From assembly GCA_034421995.1 (NCBI GenBank), contig DAOUJY010000031.1:1-27354 (forward strand): 27,354 nt of DNA, in the 5' to 3' direction. Below the pieces are notes generated by a model. That model saw only the letters and a program-made list of their open reading frames with translations. It was not told where the DNA came from and searched no databases. Below, in pieces: positions 22,981 through 27,354 of this stretch. This DNA is from Bin87 sp034421995. GTDB lineage: Bacteria; Chloroflexota; Dehalococcoidia; Lucifugimonadales; UBA3495. The translations under genes were made by a program, and so were the position numbers. The stretch's first letter is position 1. Each line of letters starts with the position of its first letter.

Positions 22981-23148
22981 TCATCTCGTGAGCAAGCTGA
23001 CAACCACGGCTCCCAAACCGTAGCCTATTCCGCCCGCGACAAGCAAGGTGAGTGCACCCTGATGCCATCCGGCGCCGATAGCGGAGGGCAGCACCGCAAC
23101 CACAAAGACGAGGGCTATAAACATCCCGGCAATGTTCATCGGGTTCAT
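22981..23148 (-). CDS. Unrecognised small membrane protein, 55 aa
   Basis: Read on the minus strand from the ATG at 23146-23148, a 55-residue frame begins MNPMNIAGMFIALVF and ends VVVSLLTR. It has two strong hydrophobic segments (about residues 7-25 and 33-53, the second Gly-rich) and no charged residues between them apart from a His. GTAGG lies about 7 nt upstream. The stop is 4 nt from the start of the next gene. Length and composition fit a two-helix membrane protein; I cannot name a family. Confidence 0.65.
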   Translation of the reverse strand: MNPMNIAGMFIALVFVVAVLPSAIGAGWHQGALTLLVAGGIGYGLGAVVVSLLTR

Positions 23149-23310
23149 GACGACCTACCGTGCCCTTCACGATTATGTTTCAATGATAACCGATGTTGCT
23201 GCGGTTGCGAAATCACCATCGGCAAACATTCGCATCTGAAGTGGATTACAATACCTCAAAATCCTTTCACCCAATAATGCCGTCTTTGGCCGGCCTCGCG
23301 AGGTATTACA

Positions 23311-24063
23311 ATGCGTTTGGAAAACAAGGTTGCTCTGATTAGCGGCGGGTCCCGAGGGCAGGGGGCCGCCGAGGCGCGGTTATTTGCCGGCGAGGGTTGC
23401 AAGGTGGTTATCGGCGACGTGCTGGAGGAAGAGGGCCGGCAGCTGGAGGCCGAGATCAACGAGACCGGCGGCGAGTGTGTCTTCGTCCGCCTGGACGTCA
23501 CCAGCGAGGACGAGTGGAACGCCGCCGTCAACACCGCCGTGGCGCGGTTCGGCAAGCTGGACATCCTGGTGAACAACGCCGGCATCTACCGGCAGGTGGG
23601 CATTGAGGACACCAGCGAAGAGCTGTGGGACAACATCTTCGACATCAACGCCAAGGGCGTGTTCCTCGGCACCAAGGCGGCCATACCGGAGCTGCGGAAA
23701 GCCGGCGGCGGCTCCATCATCAACATCTCCAGCGTGGCCGGCCTGATTGGTAGCTGGCGCGCGCCGGCCTATGGGGCGACCAAGGGCGCGGTGCGGCTGT
23801 TCACCAAGTCCACCGCCATCCAGTACGCCGCCGAGGGCATTCGCTGCAACTCGGTGCATCCGGGCATCATCGAGACGCCCATGACCACGCCGACATTGCT
23901 CCGGGACGACGCGGCCCGACAGGCGTCGCTGGACCGCACGCCCATTGGCCGGGTCGGTCAGGCCGAAGACGTGGCCTGGGGCGTGCTGTTCCTGGCATCC
24001 GACGAGTCGTCCTTCATGACGGGCAGCGAGTTGGTGATTGACGGCGGGCTGTTCGCGCAGTAG
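23311..24063 (+). CDS. SDR-family NAD-dependent dehydrogenase (copy 1)
   Basis: This is a 250-residue classical short-chain dehydrogenase. The Rossmann glycine motif is SGGSRGQG (11-18), an Asp (VVIGD, D36) after the second strand favours NAD(H), and NNAG (88-91) follows. The active site is S141 (INISSVAG), Y154 and K158 (YGATK). The C-terminal FMTGSELVIDGG is typical. It oxidises or reduces an unidentified alcohol or ketone. GAGG (23300-23303) is 7 nt before the ATG. The same gene type recurs 2.2 kb downstream with about 50 identical bases in a row across the NNAG region and a matching ribosome site. A TACAAT (23247-23252) may be its -10 box. Confidence 0.93.
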   Translation: MRLENKVALISGGSRGQGAAEARLFAGEGCKVVIGDVLEEEGRQLEAEINETGGECVFVRLDVTSEDEWNAAVNTAVARFGKLDILVNNAGIYRQVGIEDTSEELWDNIFDINAKGVFLGTKAAIPELRKAGGGSIINISSVAGLIGSWRAPAYGATKGAVRLFTKSTAIQYAAEGIRCNSVHPGIIETPMTTPTLLRDDAARQASLDRTPIGRVGQAEDVAWGVLFLASDESSFMTGSELVIDGGLFAQ

Positions 24064-24077
24064 CGCGTCGCTGTCCC

Positions 24078-24711
24078 ATGTCATCGCGGGCGAAACGAAT
24101 CGATCTCGCTGTCGCCGCAGGCGGTGCAGTGCTCGGTATCACCCTGTGCCTGCTGGCGTCGTTCACCTGGGTTGAAACCGCATATTCCTGCTCGTGCGCG
24201 GGTCTGACACCCGCCGAAGCGTTTGGGCGGGCGGATTCGGTGTTTGTCGGCGTCGTCTCGGAGACGAAAGTCCGCACCGGCCTGTTTGGCAAGTCCAGTG
24301 CGGACCCGGCGGCCATAAATTTCCAGGTGAACGAGGTTTGGAAAGGGCCGCAGCAGCAGACCCTCACCGTCTCGACCGTGCGTAGCGAGGTCTCCTGCGG
24401 GTTTGAGTTTAAGGCCGGCCTCAAGTACCTCGTTTATGCCCGTGAGGGCCGGACCGGACTGTGCGACCGCACCGCCCTGACGGTGCGAGCGGCGGAAGAT
24501 CTGGCAGCGTTGGGCGAAGGCTGGAAACCCGTAGCGGCGCCCGTTCCCGACGCAGCACCCTCCAATGTAGTACCTGCTGGCGAAGAACCTCCCGCTGGTG
24601 GTGCTTGCCGTGTAGCCAGGGGATCCGAAAGCTCGCCGTCTGGACCTTGCTCCTTTGGCCCTGCTGGCCGGTGTCATCGCCTTGGGCATCCGCCGCCGAC
24701 CTCGCCTATAA
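24078..24711 (+). pseudogene. NTR/TIMP-like secreted Cys protein, apparently frameshifted
   Basis: Frame 1 from the ATG at 24078 begins with a signal peptide (hydrophobic about 10-30), then ETAYSCSCAGLTPAEAFGRADSVFVG, VNEVWKG, SCGFEFKAGLKYLVYA and GLCDRTAL. The Cys pattern is of the netrin/TIMP-like type, which makes exported beta-barrels with disulfides. From about 24560 this frame becomes low-complexity (GEEPPAGGACRVARGS). Instead, a typical C-terminal anchor (DLAPLALLAGVIALGIRRRPRL in outline) appears in the +1 frame, ending at the TAA at 24709-24711. This suggests one base change in the gene or in the assembly around 24560-24640. The unshifted frame runs on without a stop into the Uma2 gene, to 25487, which would make a false or accidental fusion. 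Confidence 0.6.
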
Positions 24712-24712
24712 T
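24707..24712 (+). promoter_or_regulatory. -10 box TATAAT overlapping a stop codon
   Basis: A perfect TATAAT includes the TAA that would end the shifted NTR-like frame and lies about 70 nt before the Uma2 start. It is followed by ATCGATGCG. TTGGGC (24682-24687) lies 19 nt upstream. It may serve the Uma2/SDR pair. Confidence 0.4.
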
Positions 24713-24782
24713 ATCGATGCGAAACTGTCGGCGACGGCAGTCTGCTCTCATTACCCGCCTGTGGAGATTTGGAGCAAGGTTC

Positions 24783-25487
24783 ATGGTCAGCAAAACGACA
24801 AGGCCGCAGGTCCCTTACGAGGACGAGGTCGATGATCTCACCATCGACTACCCATCCTCCGACGGTGAACCCATGGCCGAATCCGAATGGCAGTACACGC
24901 CCTTGACCGAAACGGTCTCCACGCTGCGCGTCCGCTACCATGGGCGCGATGACGTTTACGTCGGCGGCGATATGTTGATCTATTACCGGATGAACCGCAA
25001 TGACGTTAGCGTCGCCCCCGACGTTTTCGTTGTCTTCGGCGCAACGGGAACCCATCCCCGGGACTCGTGGCTGGTGTGGCGCGAGGGCACCGCGCCGGAC
25101 TTCATCATGGAGATTGCCTCTTCCCGCACCTGGCGGCGGGACGCCACTGAAAAGCGCCGCATCTACGCTGACATGGGCGTCACCGAGTACGTGCGCTTTG
25201 ACCCCACCGGAAACTACTTCACGCCGGCTCTCGTATTAGAAACGCTGGAAGGGACGGAATACCGGGAGCAATCTCTCACCACGGACGACGCGGGAAACCT
25301 GCGCGGCCACAGCGCCGTACTGGAATTGGAAATCTGCGTAACGCCGGCGCTGGAACTGCGGCTCTACGACCCGACGGCCGGGGAATGGCTGCGTACCCAT
25401 CAGGAGACCGAGGCGGCTCGACTGGCAGCCGAAGCCGAAATCGTCCGACTCCGCGAGCAGCTGGCACAACTGCGACAGCAACCATAA
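24783..25487 (+). CDS. Uma2-family (DUF820) nuclease-fold protein
   Basis: The 234-residue protein belongs to the Uma2/DUF820 family, whose PD-(D/E)XK fold suggests endonuclease activity. Visible features are VGGDMLIYYRMNRNDVSVAPDVFVV (with D of the core), FIMEIASSRTWRRDATEKRRIYADMGVTEYVRFDP in outline (E and K of the core), and a C-terminal coiled coil (AARLAAEAEIVRLREQLAQL). These genes are abundant in cyanobacteria, Chloroflexi and related groups, and their role is not established. I start at the ATG at 24783 with GGAG (24771-24774) 8 nt upstream. The frame is open further back to 24078, but the intervening stretch does not read like protein. The SDR gene begins 18 nt after the stop. Confidence 0.85.
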   Translation: MVSKTTRPQVPYEDEVDDLTIDYPSSDGEPMAESEWQYTPLTETVSTLRVRYHGRDDVYVGGDMLIYYRMNRNDVSVAPDVFVVFGATGTHPRDSWLVWREGTAPDFIMEIASSRTWRRDATEKRRIYADMGVTEYVRFDPTGNYFTPALVLETLEGTEYREQSLTTDDAGNLRGHSAVLELEICVTPALELRLYDPTAGEWLRTHQETEAARLAAEAEIVRLREQLAQLRQQP

Positions 25488-25505
25488 CAGCGAGGTATTG
25501 ACACA

Positions 25506-26252
25506 ATGCGACTGCAAAACAAGGTAGCTTTCATCAGCGGCGGCGCCCGGGGCATGGGCGCTACCGAGGCAAAGATGTTCTCCCAAGAGGGCTGCAAGGT
25601 GGTCATCGGCGACCTAAGGGACGAACTGGGACGGCAGGTGGAGGCTGAAATCAACGAACTTGGCGGCGAGTGCCTGTACGTCCACCTGGACGTTACCGAC
25701 GAGCAGTCCTGGAAGGACGCCATCGCCGCCACTGTGGAGCGGTTCGGCAAGCTGGACATCCTGGTGAACAACGCCGGCATCTACCGGCCCGAGCGGGTGG
25801 AGAACACCAGCATCGAGAACTGGGATACCACGCTGTCGGTGAACGCCAAGGGCGTATTCCTGGGCACTAAGGCCGCCATTCCCGAACTACGTCGGAACGG
25901 CGGCGGCTCCATCGTCAACATCTCCAGCGTGGCCGGCCTGGTGGGCAACCACATCTCCTCAGCCTACACCGCCTCCAAGGGCGCGGTGCGGTTGTTCACC
26001 AAGTCAACGGCCATCCAGCACGCCGCCGACGGCATCCGCTGCAACAGCGTGCATCCCGGCACCATCGAGACCGACATGACCGCCGACCTGCTGGCCGCCG
26101 GCGGCCGCGAGGACCGGCTGAACCGGACCCCGCTGGGCCGGCTGGGTCAGGCCGAGGACATCGCCTACGGCGTGCTGTTCCTGGCGTCCGACGAGGCGTC
26201 CTTCATGACGGGAAGCGAGTTGGTGATCGACGGCGGGCGAACGGCTATGTAG
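25506..26252 (+). CDS. SDR-family NAD-dependent dehydrogenase (copy 2)
   Basis: A 248-residue short-chain dehydrogenase closely related to the copy at 23311. It has the same glycine motif (SGGARGMG), D36, NNAG (88-91), S141, Y154 and K158 (YTASK), and the same FMTGSELVIDGG end. The ribosome site (GAGG, 10 nt upstream) and the first bases are also shared. The pair must come from a duplication, with the NTR-like and Uma2 genes now between. It likely uses NAD(H) on a different alcohol or ketone. A compact hairpin repeat follows 12 nt after the stop. Confidence 0.93.
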   Translation: MRLQNKVAFISGGARGMGATEAKMFSQEGCKVVIGDLRDELGRQVEAEINELGGECLYVHLDVTDEQSWKDAIAATVERFGKLDILVNNAGIYRPERVENTSIENWDTTLSVNAKGVFLGTKAAIPELRRNGGGSIVNISSVAGLVGNHISSAYTASKGAVRLFTKSTAIQHAADGIRCNSVHPGTIETDMTADLLAAGGREDRLNRTPLGRLGQAEDIAYGVLFLASDEASFMTGSELVIDGGRTAM

Positions 26253-26264
26253 TTGGAGCACCGG

Positions 26265-26292
26265 GTAGGGGCGAATGATTATTCGCCCCTAC
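26265..26292. repeat. Perfect 12-bp hairpin, GTAGGGGCGAAT type
   Basis: GTAGGGGCGAAT (26265-26276), GATT loop, ATTCGCCCCTAC (26281-26292): a perfect 12-bp inverted repeat between SDR copy 2 and the ion channel. As I recall, palindromes of the form AGGGGCGAAT-ATTCGCCCCT are common dispersed elements in many bacteria. It has no T-run after it, so if it terminates transcription it is not of the canonical intrinsic type. Confidence 0.85.
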
Positions 26293-26316
26293 AAACCGCT
26301 CGACGCTCTATAGGTT

Positions 26317-27201
26317 ATGGGGATATTTTCCGGCGGGTTTTCCCTGCTGCAATGCCGGCTGCCTGAGGCGAATCCCTACGTCCGCCTCCAGCACGCGGTG
26401 TTCCACGTGCTGGAGGCGGACAGCGGCGGGGCGGCGCGGGTGGTGGACTTCACCATCTTCGGGCTGGTGCTGTTCAGCGCGGTCAACCTGGCCATCGGCA
26501 ACACGCGGCTGGAGTTCTTCTTCATCAGCGTATTCGCTGCCGAGTACCTCATCCGGTTGTGGTGCATCGTCTGGCACCGGAGCTATCGGGACGGCGGCTG
26601 GAAGGCTCGGCTGCGCTACGCCACCACCAACGCGGCGGCAATAATCGACTTCATCGCCATCTGGCCGACGCTGGTGGTTATGATCGTATTCGGCGAGGTC
26701 GAGGTGCTGCCCATCTTCCGCCTCATTTCCCGGCTGATCATGACGGGGCGACGTTTCCCGGCCATGCGGCTGATGGGACGGGTGATGCTGCGGTCGGCGT
26801 CCCAACTGGTCAGCGTGCTGGTGACCCTCAGCGTATTCTGGCTGGCGGCCGGCTACCTGATGCACTCCGCCGAGACCAACCTGCCCAACGGCAACCACGA
26901 GCAGTTCGGCTCTATCGGCGAGTCGCTGTGGGCGTCGGTGGTGATCCTGACCACGCTGCCGTCGCTGGAGGTAGTGCCGGGGACGCTGGTGGGCCGCGTG
27001 ATCGCCGGCTTCATCGCGCTGCTGGGCATCGGCCTCTTTGCTCTCCCCGCCGGCATCCTCACGTCCAACTTCATGGAGGCCATCCAGCAGGCCCGCGCAA
27101 CTGCCGGCCAAGTGGAGCTGAGCGTCTGCCGGGTGCAGAGCGCACGCCAGCGGCGGCAGTCACGGTGGCCGCCGGCGCAGGGGCAGCCTGGCGGCGAATA
27201 G
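26317..27201 (+). CDS. Voltage-gated-type ion channel with non-canonical filter
   Basis: The 294-residue membrane protein has the six-helix layout of bacterial Kv-like channels. Segments are S1 about 42-60, S2 66-86 (with EYLIRLW), S3 105-125 (IIDFIAIWP), S4 about 130-155 (FRLISRLIMTGRRFPAMRLMGR), S5 161-184, a pore helix about 200-211, and S6 226-253 (LLGIGLFALPAGILTSNF). S6 is typical of K+ channels, but the selectivity filter TTVGYGDVVP is replaced, with no length change, by TTLPSLEVVP (212-221). It therefore lacks the K+ signature GYG, and its ion preference cannot be assumed. S4 has positive residues but irregular spacing. The ATG at 26317 has only a short TAGG site 2 nt upstream, so the start is not firm. 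Confidence 0.85.
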   Translation: MGIFSGGFSLLQCRLPEANPYVRLQHAVFHVLEADSGGAARVVDFTIFGLVLFSAVNLAIGNTRLEFFFISVFAAEYLIRLWCIVWHRSYRDGGWKARLRYATTNAAAIIDFIAIWPTLVVMIVFGEVEVLPIFRLISRLIMTGRRFPAMRLMGRVMLRSASQLVSVLVTLSVFWLAAGYLMHSAETNLPNGNHEQFGSIGESLWASVVILTTLPSLEVVPGTLVGRVIAGFIALLGIGLFALPAGILTSNFMEAIQQARATAGQVELSVCRVQSARQRRQSRWPPAQGQPGGE

Positions 27202-27214
27202 CCGGCCGCCATGC

Positions 27215-27220
27215 TACAAT
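27215..27220 (+). promoter_or_regulatory. Possible -10 box at window end
   Basis: TACAAT with TG one base upstream (TGCTACAAT) lies 14 nt after the channel stop and is followed by GGACGCCAATCC. It resembles other -10 boxes in this window and may serve a gene beyond the window edge. Confidence 0.35.
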
Positions 27221-27260
27221 GGACGCCAATCCGGGTGCTTGCTCACGCGTACCCACTTTG

Positions 27261-27345
27261 CCATTGCAAGCGGAGCGTGGCAATCTCGTTGCGGCATTTA
27301 CGGCTGCTCGCGGAGAACCATTGTTACGCCGACGAGATTGCCACG
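27261..27345. repeat. Terminal inverted repeat (TGGCAATCTC type)
   Basis: CGTGGCAATCTCGTTG (27276-27291) and CGACGAGATTGCCACG (27330-27345) are inverted copies with one mismatch, 38 nt apart. The left arm with its flank (CATTGCAAGCGGAGCGTGG) resembles the CATTGCGAGCGAAGCG-type dispersed element known from many bacterial genomes, including Dehalococcoides as I recall. It probably belongs to that kind of repeat rather than to a gene. Confidence 0.7.
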
Positions 27346-27354
27346 AATGCCTGA

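Noticed and set aside
24461..24835. 124-aa frame overlapping the NTR-like and Uma2 genes
   Set aside because: Arg/Pro/Trp-rich shadow frame; the plausible membrane anchor is in the third frame, not here.
1..27354. CRISPR array, tRNA, rRNA or transposase
   Set aside because: No regularly spaced direct repeats, cloverleaf-like sequence, rRNA or transposase motif was seen on either strand; the palindromes found are single hairpins.

Overview
The window looks like part of a GC-rich bacterial chromosome. I infer a Chloroflexota genome, perhaps of the SAR202 or Dehalococcoidia type. The grounds are a two-subunit glycine dehydrogenase and several catabolic genes of the amidase, SCP-x-type thiolase/DUF35, SDR, HIBADH-like and sarcosine-oxidase-like families. 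The lineage is inferred from gene content only: there is no rRNA, tRNA or ribosomal protein gene here to anchor it. I see no phage structural genes, transposase or CRISPR array.

Layout. 75-1823 (minus): a membrane-anchored subtilisin-like protein that ends before a catalytic Ser motif. 2177-3806: a split-barrel flavin protein and a DAO-family oxidoreductase. 3818-4792: an orphan beta-class DNA methyltransferase whose 3' end lies inside a long imperfect inverted repeat (4764-4857). 4973-9422: gcvPA and gcvPB, separated by three membrane-protein genes, two of them paralogues. 9419-11225 (minus): an SMC/RecF-like ATPase followed by a TOPRIM-like protein, resembling a two-gene defence module. 11276-12211 (minus): a HIBADH-family dehydrogenase. 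12408-14032: a GatC/AtzG-like small subunit and an amidase. 14063-16437: a PaREP1/HEPN-like protein, a small acidic protein, a HEPN-like protein and an orphan HsdR-N-type nuclease. 16545-17894: a second amidase.

17949-20066: two tiny membrane proteins, a thiolase and a DUF35 protein, closed by a strong intrinsic terminator. 20190-23148 (minus): a HicB-like zinc-ribbon protein, a VOC protein, an MFS transporter and two coupled small membrane proteins, one of only 55 aa. 23311-26252: two very similar SDR genes flanking an NTR-like secreted protein (apparently frameshifted) and a Uma2 nuclease-fold protein. 26317-27201: a voltage-gated-type ion channel whose K+ filter signature is replaced by TTLPSLE. 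The window ends in an inverted repeat.

The metabolic genes suggest amide, amino-acid and acyl-CoA catabolism. The most unusual parts are the ATPase/TOPRIM pair, the HEPN/nuclease island between the two amidases, and the channel with the non-canonical filter. A recurrent extended -10 motif with a GC-rich downstream tail appears upstream of several genes, twice overlapping the stop codon of the preceding gene.
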